Shown here piece after piece: positions 51,241 through 60,311 of a stretch of 64,000 nucleotides of DNA (position 1 is its first letter; each line of letters opens with the position of its first letter). Both the position numbers and the translations under genes were made by a program. The DNA is from Croceibacterium_B sp963783195. Its GTDB lineage: Bacteria > Pseudomonadota > Alphaproteobacteria > Sphingomonadales > Sphingomonadaceae. The notes beneath the pieces were generated by a model. The model searched no databases, was not told where the DNA came from, and saw only the letters and a list, made by a program, of their open reading frames with translations. The DNA lies in assembly GCA_963783195.1 (NCBI GenBank), contig CAWAMV010000004.1, positions 62,001-126,000 of the forward strand, written 5' to 3'.

Positions 51241-51771
51241 GTGATCCTCGGCGTGGTTCTCGCAGGCGGTCTGTCGACCCGGTTCGGCAGCGACAAGGCG
51301 CTGGCCGAGCTCGGCGGGCATACCCTGCTGGCGCGCGCGGTCGATACGCTCTCGGGCTTCTGCGAATACGTCGTCATCGCCGGCCGCGACCACGGACCCG
51401 CGCCATGCATCCCCGACTGGCCACGTGCCGGGATGGGCCCGCTGGCCGGTATCGCCGCCGGGCTGCACCTGGCGCAGGACGAGGATTACGAGACGGTGCT
51501 GACGTGCGGCGTCGACAGCGTCGACCTGCCCGAAGACCTGCTCGCCCTGCTCTCCCCCGCCCCGGCCTTCCTGGCCGACCAGCCGGTCGTCGGCCACTGG
51601 CCGGCGGGCGTGGTCGGCGACATCGAGACGATCCTTGAAGGCGACGGCCGGCATTCGATGCTGGTCTTCGCGGACAAAATCAACGCACGCCCCGTGAAAA
51701 CGGCGCGCGAACCTGCTAATATCAATACACCGGCGGATCTGGCCGCCGCGGAGAAACGTCATGGGTTATGA
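51241..51771 (+). CDS. mobA: Molybdenum cofactor guanylyltransferase
   Basis: Adds GMP to molybdopterin to make the MGD cofactor that FdsA needs. The 176-residue nucleotidyltransferase has VLAGGLSTRFGSDKAL (GTP loop) and LAGIAAGL, and ends with INTPADLAAAE as in MobA. It starts with GTG one base after fdsB and overlaps fdsA by 11 bases. A mobA inside a formate dehydrogenase operon, rather than with other moa/mob genes, is uncommon and would match cofactor supply to demand. Confidence 0.93.
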   Translation: MILGVVLAGGLSTRFGSDKALAELGGHTLLARAVDTLSGFCEYVVIAGRDHGPAPCIPDWPRAGMGPLAGIAAGLHLAQDEDYETVLTCGVDSVDLPEDLLALLSPAPAFLADQPVVGHWPAGVVGDIETILEGDGRHSMLVFADKINARPVKTAREPANINTPADLAAAEKRHGL

Positions 51772-54628
51772 ACGCCAGGCCGATTTCGGCACCCCTCCCT
51801 CGCCTTCGGACGAAGCCGTCACGCTGACCATCGACGGTCGCGAAGTGACCGTTCCGGCGGGCACCAGCGTGATGCGCGCCGCGGCAGAAATCGGCGGATC
51901 GATCCCCAAGCTGTGCGCGACCGACAACATGCAGGCCTTCGGCTCGTGCCGCATGTGCCTGGTCGAGATCGAGGGCGCGCGCGGCACGCCTGCTTCGTGC
52001 ACCACGCCGGTCATGCCCGGGATGAAGGTCAAGACCCAGACCCCGCGGCTCGAGAAGCTGCGCCGCGGCGTGATGGAGCTGTACATCTCCGACCACCCGC
52101 TCGATTGCCTGACCTGCTCGGCCAACGGCGACTGCGAACTGCAGGACACCGCCGCCGAAGTGGGCCTGCGCGACGTGCGCTACGGTTATGCCGGGGACAA
52201 CCACCTCGACCAGCCGACCGACCACTCGAACCCCTACTTCGACTTCGATCCGTCGAAGTGCATCGTCTGCAGCCGCTGCGTGCGTGCCTGCGACGAGGTG
52301 CAAGGCACCTTCGCGCTGACGATCGACGGGCGCGGCTTCGCCAGCACGGTGAGCGCCAGCCAGGCGAGCGACGACTTCCTGTCGAGCGAGTGTGTGAGCT
52401 GCGGCGCCTGCGTGCAGGCCTGCCCCACCGCCACGCTGCAGGAAAAGAGCGTCAAGGCGATCGGCAAGCCCGAGCGCGCCATCGTCACCACCTGCGCCTA
52501 TTGCGGCGTGGGCTGCACCTTCCGCGCCGAGATGCGCGGCGAGCAGCTGGTGCGCATGGTGCCGTGGAAGGACGGAAAGGCCAACCGCGGGCACAGCTGC
52601 GTCAAGGGCCGCTTCGCCTATGGCTATGCCAACCACAAGGATCGCATCACCAGCCCGATGGTGCGCGAATCGATCGACCAGCCCTGGCGCGAGGTGTCGT
52701 GGGACGAGGCGCTCGAGTTCGCCTCCTCGAAGATCAAGAAGATCAAGGCCGAGCACGGGCCGATGGCGCTGGGCGGCATCACCTCCAGCCGCTGCACCAA
52801 CGAGGAAACCTTCCTCGTGCAGAAGCTGATTCGCGCGGTGTTCGGCTCCAACAACACCGATACCTGCGCCCGCGTGTGCCACAGCCCCACCGGCTATGGC
52901 CTGAAGACCACCTTCGGCACCAGCGCCGGCACGCAGGATTTCGACTCCGTGATGGAGACCGACGTGGCGCTGATCATCGGCGCCAACCCGACCGACGGGC
53001 ACCCGGTGTTCGCCAGCCGGCTGAAGCGCCGCCTGCGCCAGGGCGCCAAGCTGATCGTGATCGATCCGCGGCGGATCGACCTCGTGAAGAGCCCGCACAT
53101 CGAGGCGGCCCATCACTTGCCGCTGCAGCCCGGCACCAACGTCGCGGTGCTGACCGCGATGGCCCACGTCATCGTGACCGAGGGCCTGGCGAACATGGAA
53201 TTCATCCGCGAGCGTTGCGACGTCGAGGCTTACGAGGACTGGGCCGCCTTCGTTTCCGATCAGCGCCATTCGCCCGAGACGCTCGAACCCGTCACCCGCG
53301 TGCCGGCCGAAGACCTGCGCGGAGCCGCGCGGCTCTATGCCACCGGCGGAAACGGCGCGATCTACTACGGCCTCGGCGTGACCGAGCATTCGCAGGGCTC
53401 CAGCACCGTCATGGCGATCGCCAACCTGGCGATGGTCACCGGAAACATCGGCCGCAAGGGCGTGGGCGTGAACCCGCTGCGCGGCCAGAACAACGTGCAG
53501 GGCGCCTGCGACATGGGCAGCTTCCCGCATGAACTGCCCGGTTATCGCCACCTGTCCGACGGCGAGACGCGCGACCTGTTCGAGAAGGACTGGGGCGTCA
53601 GCCTCGACCCGGAGCCGGGCCTGCGCATCAACAACATGCTCGATGCGGCCGTGGATGGCACCTTCAAGGCCATCTACATCCAGGGCGAGGACATCCTGCA
53701 GTCCGATCCCAACACCCAGCACGTCGCCGCCGGCCTCGAGGCGATGGACTGCGTGATCGTCCACGACCTGTTCCTGAACGAGACCGCCAACTACGCCCAC
53801 GTCTTCCTGCCGGGCAGCACGTTCCTGGAAAAGGACGGCACCTTCACCAATGCCGAGCGCCGCATCCAGCCGGTCCGCAAGGTGATGGAGCCAGCCAACG
53901 GCTATGGCGACTGGGAGGTTACCCAGCTGCTCGCCAACGCGCTTGGCGCCAACTGGAGCTACACCCACCCGAGCCAGATCCTGGCCGAGATCGCCCGCCT
54001 GACCGGCAGCTTCGCCGGGGTGTCGTGGGAGATGCTGCTGCAACGCGGATCTGTCCAGTGGCCGGTCAACGAGAAGTTTCCCGACGGTTCGCCGGTCATG
54101 CACATGGAAGGTTTCGTGCGCGGCAAGGGGCTGTTCGTCGTGACCGACTATGTCCCGACCGACGAGAAGACCGGCCCGCGCTTCCCGCTGCTGCTGACCA
54201 CCGGGCGCATCCTCAGCCAGTACAATGTCGGGGCGCAAACGCGCCGCACGGCCAACACCGTGTGGCACCCGGAAGACTTGCTGGAAATCCACCCGGTCGA
54301 TGCCGAGAACCGCGGCCTGAAGGACGGTGACTGGGCGCGGCTCAACAGCCGGACCGGTGAAACCACGCTGCGCGTACACGTGACCGACCGCGTCGCCCCG
54401 GGCGTCGTCTATACCACCTTCCACCACCCCGCGACGCAGGCCAACGTGGTGACGACCGACTACTCCGACTGGGCGACCAACTGCCCCGAGTACAAGGTCA
54501 CCGCGGTGCAGGTCACGCCCAGCAACGGGCCAACCGACTGGCAGGAAACCTACGAATCGTGGTCGAAGAAGTCGCGCCGGATCGAGACCGATGCGGACCT
54601 GGACGGGGCAATGGAGCCGGCCGAATGA
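51761..54628 (+). CDS. fdsA: NAD-dependent formate dehydrogenase, alpha (catalytic, Mo) subunit
   Basis: The 955-residue subunit oxidises formate to CO2 at a bis-MGD molybdenum site. In order: an N-terminal [2Fe-2S] domain (C52, C63, C66, C80), a NuoG-like DHPLDCLTC cluster, two ferredoxin-type [4Fe-4S] motifs (CIVCSRCVRAC near 167 and CVSCGACVQAC near 211), a further [4Fe-4S] site (CAYCGVGC near 245), and the Mo domain with the ligand Cys373 followed by His374 (ARVCHSPTG). A Cys, not Sec, ligand with the Fds gene set indicates the soluble NAD-linked type. Confidence 0.97.
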   Translation: MGYERQADFGTPPSPSDEAVTLTIDGREVTVPAGTSVMRAAAEIGGSIPKLCATDNMQAFGSCRMCLVEIEGARGTPASCTTPVMPGMKVKTQTPRLEKLRRGVMELYISDHPLDCLTCSANGDCELQDTAAEVGLRDVRYGYAGDNHLDQPTDHSNPYFDFDPSKCIVCSRCVRACDEVQGTFALTIDGRGFASTVSASQASDDFLSSECVSCGACVQACPTATLQEKSVKAIGKPERAIVTTCAYCGVGCTFRAEMRGEQLVRMVPWKDGKANRGHSCVKGRFAYGYANHKDRITSPMVRESIDQPWREVSWDEALEFASSKIKKIKAEHGPMALGGITSSRCTNEETFLVQKLIRAVFGSNNTDTCARVCHSPTGYGLKTTFGTSAGTQDFDSVMETDVALIIGANPTDGHPVFASRLKRRLRQGAKLIVIDPRRIDLVKSPHIEAAHHLPLQPGTNVAVLTAMAHVIVTEGLANMEFIRERCDVEAYEDWAAFVSDQRHSPETLEPVTRVPAEDLRGAARLYATGGNGAIYYGLGVTEHSQGSSTVMAIANLAMVTGNIGRKGVGVNPLRGQNNVQGACDMGSFPHELPGYRHLSDGETRDLFEKDWGVSLDPEPGLRINNMLDAAVDGTFKAIYIQGEDILQSDPNTQHVAAGLEAMDCVIVHDLFLNETANYAHVFLPGSTFLEKDGTFTNAERRIQPVRKVMEPANGYGDWEVTQLLANALGANWSYTHPSQILAEIARLTGSFAGVSWEMLLQRGSVQWPVNEKFPDGSPVMHMEGFVRGKGLFVVTDYVPTDEKTGPRFPLLLTTGRILSQYNVGAQTRRTANTVWHPEDLLEIHPVDAENRGLKDGDWARLNSRTGETTLRVHVTDRVAPGVVYTTFHHPATQANVVTTDYSDWATNCPEYKVTAVQVTPSNGPTDWQETYESWSKKSRRIETDADLDGAMEPAE

Positions 54629-54909
54629 GTTCGGACTTCAACGCCACGCTGCGCCGGATGGCCAACCAGATCGCGCTCAACTTCGAGGCGATCGGGCACG
54701 ACCGCGCCGTGCTTGCCACGGCCGACCACATCGACCAGTTCTGGGACCCCCGGATGAAGGCGGCGATCTTCGCCGACGACTGGAGCCAGCTCGACGAGAC
54801 GGCCGCCGCCGCGATCGCCCATCTGGCCGAAGGCAACAAGCCCGCCCCGCAGACCCGGGCGACCATGTTCGCCAAGACCGGCGGCATGCACAACTCCGAT
54901 GCGGGGTGA
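54625..54909 (+). CDS. fdsD: NAD-dependent formate dehydrogenase, delta subunit
   Basis: The 94-residue protein has the compact FdsD pattern RMANQIALNFEA at the start and FWDPRMKAAIFAD in the middle. It associates with FdsA and helps maturation or stability of the complex. It overlaps the fdsA stop (ATGA). Length fits the family. Confidence 0.92.
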   Translation: MSSDFNATLRRMANQIALNFEAIGHDRAVLATADHIDQFWDPRMKAAIFADDWSQLDETAAAAIAHLAEGNKPAPQTRATMFAKTGGMHNSDAG

Positions 54910-54910
54910 A

Positions 54911-55013
54911 CGCACTCCCCTCCCGATCGCGGGAGGGGTCGGGCGCGGACCAGACCTGCACCCTCGCTGGCGTTTGCGCCCCTCCCGGGCCCCCTTTGCA
55001 GGGGGGAGGGGGA
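54911..55013. repeat. GC-rich inverted repeats between fdsD and fdhD
   Basis: CCCCTCCCG (54917-54925) pairs with CGGGAGGGG (54930-54938), and CCCCTCCC (54979-54986) pairs with GGGAGGGG (55004-55011), flanking a 40-base spacer. The two hairpins share sequence and look like a paired intergenic palindrome of the REP kind common in sphingomonad genomes. They may attenuate or stabilise the transcript before fdhD. Confidence 0.6.
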
Positions 55014-55014
55014 A

Positions 55015-55779
55015 ATGATCGAAGAACATCGCGCCGACGGCACGGCCCGCACGGTCTCGCGCGATTGGGTGCCTGAAGTCCCCGTCGCGCTCGAGTTCAA
55101 CGGGCTCTCCTACGCCGTGATGATGGCCACCCCGGCCGATCTCGAGGATTTCGCGCGCGGTTTCGCCCTGACCGAGGGCCTCGCCCGGACTCCCGCCGAC
55201 GTGAGCGACATCGGCGTGGCCGAGACCGACATGGGCTGGATCGTGCGCGTCCAGCTGGCGGGACTCGGGATCGAAAAGCTGACCGAGCGCGTGCGCACGC
55301 GGGTTGCGGAATCGAGCTGCGGACTGTGCGGGATCGAGAACCTGGAAGCCGTCGGCAGGCCCCTGCCGCGCGTCGCCACGCACGACTCGCTCGACCCGCG
55401 GGCAATCTTCGCCGCGCTCGGCAAGCTGCGCGACCACCAGCCGCTGACCAAGGCCACCGGCGCCGCCCACGCCGCTGCGTTCTGCGCCCTCGACGGCGCG
55501 ATCCGCACGGTGCGCGAAGACGTCGGGCGGCACAATGCGATGGACAAGCTGGTGGGGGCACTGGCCTCCGCCGGCGAGAACGCGGCGGCGGGCTTCATCC
55601 TGTCGACCGCACGCTGCTCTTACGAGATCGTTGAGAAGGCGGTTCGCGCTGGCGCGACGCGGCTGGTCACGGTATCGCTACCGACCAGCATGGCGGTCGA
55701 ACGGGCCGAGGCGGCAGGGCTGAGCCTGTGGTGCCTTGCGCGCGACGACAGTGTTTTGAAGGTGGACGGGGGGCGCTAG
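55015..55779 (+). CDS. fdhD: Formate dehydrogenase accessory sulfurtransferase
   Basis: FdhD carries sulfur to the Mo-bis-MGD site of formate dehydrogenase. The 254-residue protein has the CxxC motif in SSCGLCGIE (about residue 104-107), GAAHAAAFC, VGRHNAMDKL and STARCSYEIV. It is the last gene of the fds run, with the ribosome site within the end of the GC-rich repeat. Its stop overlaps a convergent small gene by four bases. Confidence 0.95.
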   Translation: MIEEHRADGTARTVSRDWVPEVPVALEFNGLSYAVMMATPADLEDFARGFALTEGLARTPADVSDIGVAETDMGWIVRVQLAGLGIEKLTERVRTRVAESSCGLCGIENLEAVGRPLPRVATHDSLDPRAIFAALGKLRDHQPLTKATGAAHAAAFCALDGAIRTVREDVGRHNAMDKLVGALASAGENAAAGFILSTARCSYEIVEKAVRAGATRLVTVSLPTSMAVERAEAAGLSLWCLARDDSVLKVDGGR

Positions 55780-56012
55780 CCCGCCTGGGCAGCTGCTCCA
55801 GCGGCTTCGGCCGCTTCGGCCGCACGGCGCTCGGCCCGTTCCTCTTCGGCTTTGGCCCGGTCGACCATGACCCGGCGGGCCTGGTTGGCGAGCCCGCGCC
55901 AGGTCTTTTCGGCACGCAGATTGCGATCGCGCACGTTGTCGAGCGTGGCCTTTGAAGCTTCAGTGGCAGCCTCCTTGGCGCGCGCATCGTAGAATTCGAA
56001 GGTCTGGCTCAT
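55776..56012 (-). CDS. Small helical charged protein of unknown function
   Basis: The 78-residue protein has no signal or membrane segment and is almost wholly helical by composition, with charged segments such as FEFYDARAKEAATEASKA and an Ala/Glu-rich end. The ATG at 56012 was chosen over an upstream start 17 codons earlier. It could be a small coiled-coil protein; the regular Ala/Glu pattern supports real coding. Confidence 0.65.
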   Translation of the reverse strand: MSQTFEFYDARAKEAATEASKATLDNVRDRNLRAEKTWRGLANQARRVMVDRAKAEEERAERRAAEAAEAAGAAAQAG

Positions 56013-56090
56013 GGGAGGTCCTGTGCTGAATCGCGGGGATCGGGTGCAAATGCCCCCGCGCACCGGCCGGCGCGCGGGGGAATGGTCGAA

Positions 56091-56303
56091 TCAGTCCGCG
56101 GGGGAGAGATTGACCGCCGAGGCCTTGCCGTTGCGGCCGTTCTCGACTTCGTAGTTCAGGCGCTGGTCCTTATCGAGCGACGCCATGCCGGCCGCCTGGA
56201 CGGCGGTGATGTGGACGAAGCTGTCGGGCGAACCGTCGTCGGGCTGAATGAAGCCATAACCCTTGTCGGCGTTGAAGAACTTTACGGTTCCGGTCTTGGA
56301 CAT
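56091..56303 (-). CDS. Cold-shock (CSD) protein
   Basis: The 70-residue single cold-shock domain has RNP1-like KGYGFIQ and RNP2-like SFVHITA, and matches CspA-type length. It binds single-stranded nucleic acid and melts RNA structures. The 209 bases upstream are unoccupied, long enough for the structured leader usual in cold-inducible csp genes; whether this copy is cold-inducible cannot be told. Confidence 0.95.
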   Translation of the reverse strand: MSKTGTVKFFNADKGYGFIQPDDGSPDSFVHITAVQAAGMASLDKDQRLNYEVENGRNGKASAVNLSPAD

Positions 56304-56512
56304 TGTGTGTTCCTTTCAAAGAACAATTGCCTGCACGCAGTATTGCGCGAAGGTCGTGCGTCAGGTCGTCCGATGAAAGGAGATCGTCGTCTGGTTTACG
56401 CCGGGGCTCAAAAGAGCAAGCGGCGGTCGTCAAATCTCGAAGTCCGTCGCATATTTCGACGTCAGCGGGGGCCAGATAGCACGCCTTTGCGCAAATGCCT
56501 AATCGGGCGGTT

Positions 56513-57109
56513 TCAGATTGCCTGGCGGCTCAGCTGGAACACTGCGTTTTCGGCCCGCCAGTTCGCCCCGGAGCCGCCGATCTCGCGTCCGCCGGTGAAG
56601 AACCAGGCGTCCTCGATCCTGACACCCTTTTCGCGCAGCAGGTCGCGGAAGTCGTCGATGGTGACATGGTGGATGTTCTCGGTGGCGTACCAGCTCACCG
56701 GCAGGTGCCGGGTCACCGGCATGCGGCCGTTCGTCAACAGGCTCCAGCGCATCCGCCAGTAGGCGAAATTGGGAAACGAGACGAAGGCCTGGCGCCCCAC
56801 CCGCAGGAGCTGGTCGAGCATCCAGTCAGGTCGCGCGGCGGTCTGCAACGTCTGGCTCAGGATCGCCACGTCGAACGCGCCGTCAGGGTAGTCGGCGAGG
56901 TCGCGGTCGGCGTCGCCCTGGACGACCGAGAGACCGCGGGCGACCGCGCGTTCGACCAGCTCGGGATCGATCTCCATGCCCCGCGCGTCGACCTGCTTGC
57001 CGTCGCGCAGCTCAGCCATCAGCTCGCCCTCGCCGCAGCCCACGTCGAGCACGCGCGCGCCCGGCGGCACGTGGGCGGCGATCTTGGCGAGGTCGGCGCG
57101 CAAGGTCAT
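56513..57109 (-). CDS. metW: MetW-like methyltransferase (methionine biosynthesis)
   Basis: The 198-residue SAM-binding-fold protein has LDVGCGEGELMAEL, VQGDADRDLADY and the MetW-specific FPNFAYWRMRW. MetW works with MetX in homoserine acetylation in many proteobacteria. It overlaps the metX stop by four bases. Confidence 0.95.
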   Translation of the reverse strand: MTLRADLAKIAAHVPPGARVLDVGCGEGELMAELRDGKQVDARGMEIDPELVERAVARGLSVVQGDADRDLADYPDGAFDVAILSQTLQTAARPDWMLDQLLRVGRQAFVSFPNFAYWRMRWSLLTNGRMPVTRHLPVSWYATENIHHVTIDDFRDLLREKGVRIEDAWFFTGGREIGGSGANWRAENAVFQLSRQAI

Positions 57110-58227
57110 TCGAGGAAGCCCCTGACCACCCGGTCGAGCGGCGGAACGTCGAGCAGGAAGCTGTCATGGCCATAGGGGGCGGACAATTCGACGAAGCTGA
57201 CCGGCGCGGCGACGGCATTCAGGGCATGGACCACATGGCGCGATTCGGCGCTGGGATAGAGCCAGTCGGTGTCGAAGCTGACGAGGCAGAAGCGCGTATC
57301 GCGGGCGTCTGCGAAAGCATCGGCCAGCTTGCCGCCATGCTCTTCGGCGAGGTCGAAATAGTCCATCGCGCGGGTGATATAGAGGTACGAGTTGGCGTCG
57401 AACCGGTCGGTGAAGCTGACCCCCTGGTGGCGCAGGTAGCTCTCGATCTGGAAGTCGGCGTCGAAGCCGAAGCTCTTGGCCCCCTTCGTTCCGTCCGGAC
57501 GGTCCTGCAGCCGGCGCCCGAACTTCTGCGTCAACCCGGCTTCCGACAGGTAGGTGATATGCGCCGCCATGCGGGCGACCGAGAGGCCCTTTTCCGGACC
57601 CTTGCCGTGTCCGTAGTAATCGCCCCCCTCCCACTCGGGATCGGCCAGCACGGCCTGCCGGCCGACCTCGTGGAAGGCGATGTTCTGCGCGCTGTGCCGC
57701 GCGGTCGTGGCGATCGCCAGCACCCGGTCGGTCCGCCCCGGGAAGTTCGCCGCCATCGACAGCGCGAGCATCCCGCCCATCGATCCGCCGACCACGGCGT
57801 GGAGCCTGTCGATCCCCAGCGCATCGAGCAGGGCGACTTGCGCGCGAACCATGTCGCGGATGGTGATGACGGGAAAGCGCATGGCATAGGGCTGGCCGTC
57901 CGGGCTGGCCGAGGCCGGCCCCGTCGAACCCATGCAGCCGCCGATCACATTGGCGCAGATCACGTGGTAGCGGCTGGTGTCGATCGGCTTGCCCGGGCCG
58001 ACCATCCGTTCCCACCAGCCCCGCTTGCCGGTCAGCGGGTGCGCGCTGGCGACGTACTGGTCGCCAGTCAGCGCATGGAACAGCAGGATCGCATTGCCCT
58101 TGTCTGCCGCCAGCTCGCCATAGGTCTCGAAAGCCAGCGTGACGCCGGCCAGCGCCTGTCCGCTGTCGAGCGGCAGGGCCGCATCGAGTTGCAGGGTCTT
58201 CCCCGAAAGGGCGGTGGCAGTGGCCAT
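57106..58227 (-). CDS. metX: Homoserine O-acetyltransferase
   Basis: Makes O-acetylhomoserine for methionine synthesis (some family members use succinyl-CoA). The 373-residue alpha/beta hydrolase has HALTGDQYV, the nucleophile Ser in GGSMGGM (about residue 148), Asp in FDTDWLYP and His in YGHDSFL. Only 90 bases separate it from hisC, so no SAM riboswitch, frequent before metX in some alphaproteobacteria, fits here; a TTGACA on the minus strand (58266-58261) may be its -35. Confidence 0.94.
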   Translation of the reverse strand: MATATALSGKTLQLDAALPLDSGQALAGVTLAFETYGELAADKGNAILLFHALTGDQYVASAHPLTGKRGWWERMVGPGKPIDTSRYHVICANVIGGCMGSTGPASASPDGQPYAMRFPVITIRDMVRAQVALLDALGIDRLHAVVGGSMGGMLALSMAANFPGRTDRVLAIATTARHSAQNIAFHEVGRQAVLADPEWEGGDYYGHGKGPEKGLSVARMAAHITYLSEAGLTQKFGRRLQDRPDGTKGAKSFGFDADFQIESYLRHQGVSFTDRFDANSYLYITRAMDYFDLAEEHGGKLADAFADARDTRFCLVSFDTDWLYPSAESRHVVHALNAVAAPVSFVELSAPYGHDSFLLDVPPLDRVVRGFLE

Positions 58228-58317
58228 GGCGGCGCGAGGGATGGGGGCTGCCGCAAATGCTGTCAATTGCCGCCCGCACCCGCTATGCGCGCGGCCGTGA
58301 CGGACGGTGGACCCCGG

Positions 58318-59403
58318 ATGAAGCCCCAGATGAAGGAATGGATCGAGGCGATCCATGCCTATGTGCCTGGAAAGAGCGCGAGCGCGGACGGTCGGCCGCT
58401 GGTCAAGCTCTCGGCCAACGAGAACCCGCTCGGCACCAGCGCGCGGGCGATCGAGGCGCGCAAGGCTGCCGCAGCCCCCGCCGAGTACCCCGACCCGGAC
58501 AGCAAGGCGTTGCGCGCGGCGCTGGGCAAGCTGCACGGGATCGACCCGGTGCGGATCGTCTGCGGCACGGGCTCGGACGAATTGCTCAACCTCGCCGCGC
58601 AGGCCTTCGCGGGTCCCGGCGACGAGGTGCTGTTCCCGCGCTACTCTTTCGCGGTCTACGACATCGCCGCGCGGCGTTGCGGCGCGACGCCCGTCGAAGC
58701 CGATGATCTCGACTATGCCGCCAGCGTCGAAAATCTGCTGGCGGCGGTAACCGAACGCACGAAGGTGGTCTTCCTCGCCAACCCGAACAACCCGACCGGC
58801 AGCTTCCTGCCGCGGTCCGAAGTTGCCCGGCTGCACGCCGGATTGCCGCCGCACGTCCTGCTGGTCGACGACCAGGCCTATGCCGAGTTCCTCGCTCCGG
58901 AGGACGACGATGGCGGACTGGCGCTGGCCGCCGCGCACGGCAACGTGTTGGTAACGCGCACGTTTTCCAAGATCTACGGCCTCGCCGGCGAACGCGTTGG
59001 CTGGGGCACCGGGGCGCCGGGCATCGTCGCTGCGCTCAACCGCATACGCGGGCCGTTCAACGTGACCGCCAGCGCACAGGCCGCCGCGCTGGCGGCGCTC
59101 GGCGACCAGGACTTCGTGGCCGCCAGCCGCGAGCACAACCGGCGCGAACGGGCGCGCTTCGTCAACGAGATCAAGGCCCTGAGCAATCACGGCCTGCGCG
59201 CACTGCCCAGTGAAGGCAACTTCGTGCTCGTGCTGTTCGAAGGTTCGGTGAGCGCCGAAGCCGCCCTCGCCGCGATCGCGCAGGCCGGGTACGCCGTGCG
59301 CCACCTGCCCGGCCAGGGCCTGCCCCAGGCGCTGCGCATTACCATCGGCACCGCCGCCCAGATGGACGACGTCGCCGCGGCGCTGAGGAGCGTCTGCCGG
59401 TGA
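58318..59403 (+). CDS. hisC: Histidinol-phosphate / aromatic aminotransferase
   Basis: The 361-residue class I/II PLP enzyme has SANENPLG near the start, the pyridoxal phosphate Lys in RTFSKIYGLAGERVGW, NPNNPTG and the C-terminal RITIGT. In this order with tyrA it probably serves both histidine and tyrosine/phenylalanine formation. The ATG at 58318 has a GGTGG seven bases before it; an ATG at 58285 in frame would add 11 residues. It overlaps tyrA by four bases. Confidence 0.93.
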   Translation: MKPQMKEWIEAIHAYVPGKSASADGRPLVKLSANENPLGTSARAIEARKAAAAPAEYPDPDSKALRAALGKLHGIDPVRIVCGTGSDELLNLAAQAFAGPGDEVLFPRYSFAVYDIAARRCGATPVEADDLDYAASVENLLAAVTERTKVVFLANPNNPTGSFLPRSEVARLHAGLPPHVLLVDDQAYAEFLAPEDDDGGLALAAAHGNVLVTRTFSKIYGLAGERVGWGTGAPGIVAALNRIRGPFNVTASAQAAALAALGDQDFVAASREHNRRERARFVNEIKALSNHGLRALPSEGNFVLVLFEGSVSAEAALAAIAQAGYAVRHLPGQGLPQALRITIGTAAQMDDVAAALRSVCR

Positions 59404-60311
59404 GCTTCGAGCGGGTCGCGATCATCGGCCTCGGCCTGCTCGGCGGGTCGATCGGGCTCGCCGTGGCGGAACACCTGCCGGGCGTCGCCACGACCGGGTA
59501 CGACGCCGATCCCGAGGTGCGGCGTCGCGCCGCCGAACGCGGCCTTGCCGGCGCGATCTGCGACAGTGCGAGCGAAGCGGTCGCCGGAGCCGACCTCGTC
59601 ATCTTGTGCGTTCCCGTCGGCGCGATGGGCGACGCGGCGCGCGAGTTCGCCGCGGCGCTCAAGCCGGGCGCGCTGGTGAGCGATGTCGGCTCGACGAAAT
59701 TTTCCATCTCGAAGGCCTTGGCCGAAGCGCTGCCAGATCATCCGGTGATCCCCGCGCACCCGGTTGCCGGCACGGAGCGGTCCGGACCGGACGCCGGCTT
59801 TTCCAGCCTGTTCCACCAACGCTGGTGCATCCTCACCCCCCCGGACGGCACCGATCCGGCGCTGCTCGAAAAGCTGGCCGAGTTCTGGCGGGCGCTCGGC
59901 TCGACGGTCGAGATCATGGACGCGCAGCACCACGACCTGGTGCTCGCCGTCACCAGCCACATCCCCCACCTCATCGCCTACACCATCGTCGGCACCGCGA
60001 GCGATCTCGAGGACGTTACGCAGGGCGAGGTCATCAAGTACTCGGCCGGCGGCTTTCGCGATTTCACGCGCATCGCCGCCAGCGACCCGACGATGTGGCG
60101 CGACGTGTTCCTCAACAACCGCGAGGCGGTACTCGAGATGTTGGGCCGCTTCACCGAGGACCTGACGGCGATGCAACGCTCCATCCGGAGCGGTGACGGC
60201 GACGCGCTGTTCGAACACTTCACCAAGACCCGCGCGATCCGCCGCTCGATCATCGAACAGGGTCAGGACGACGCGCGGCCCGACTTCGGCCGGTCCGACC
60301 ACCAGGACTAG
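59400..60311 (+). CDS. tyrA: Prephenate/arogenate dehydrogenase
   Basis: The 303-residue protein has an NAD-binding loop IIGLGLLGGSIGLA, the helix DVGSTKF, the substrate His pair in PAHPVAGTERSGP and HIPHLIAY, and the C-terminal SAGGFRDFTRIA of the TyrA family. It makes hydroxyphenylpyruvate or tyrosine. Start is GTG, coupled to hisC. It is the broad (cyclohexadienyl) type by sequence style. Confidence 0.94.
   Translation: MSFERVAIIGLGLLGGSIGLAVAEHLPGVATTGYDADPEVRRRAAERGLAGAICDSASEAVAGADLVILCVPVGAMGDAAREFAAALKPGALVSDVGSTKFSISKALAEALPDHPVIPAHPVAGTERSGPDAGFSSLFHQRWCILTPPDGTDPALLEKLAEFWRALGSTVEIMDAQHHDLVLAVTSHIPHLIAYTIVGTASDLEDVTQGEVIKYSAGGFRDFTRIAASDPTMWRDVFLNNREAVLEMLGRFTEDLTAMQRSIRSGDGDALFEHFTKTRAIRRSIIEQGQDDARPDFGRSDHQD

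Noticed and set aside
51722..54427. A 901-codon minus-strand frame opposite fdsA
   Set aside because: It is an antisense shadow of fdsA, whose cluster motifs and Mo ligand are intact on the plus strand.
58228..58317. SAM riboswitch upstream of metX
   Set aside because: The intergenic space is only 90 bases shared with hisC, and no pairing matching SAM-II or SAM-V was seen.
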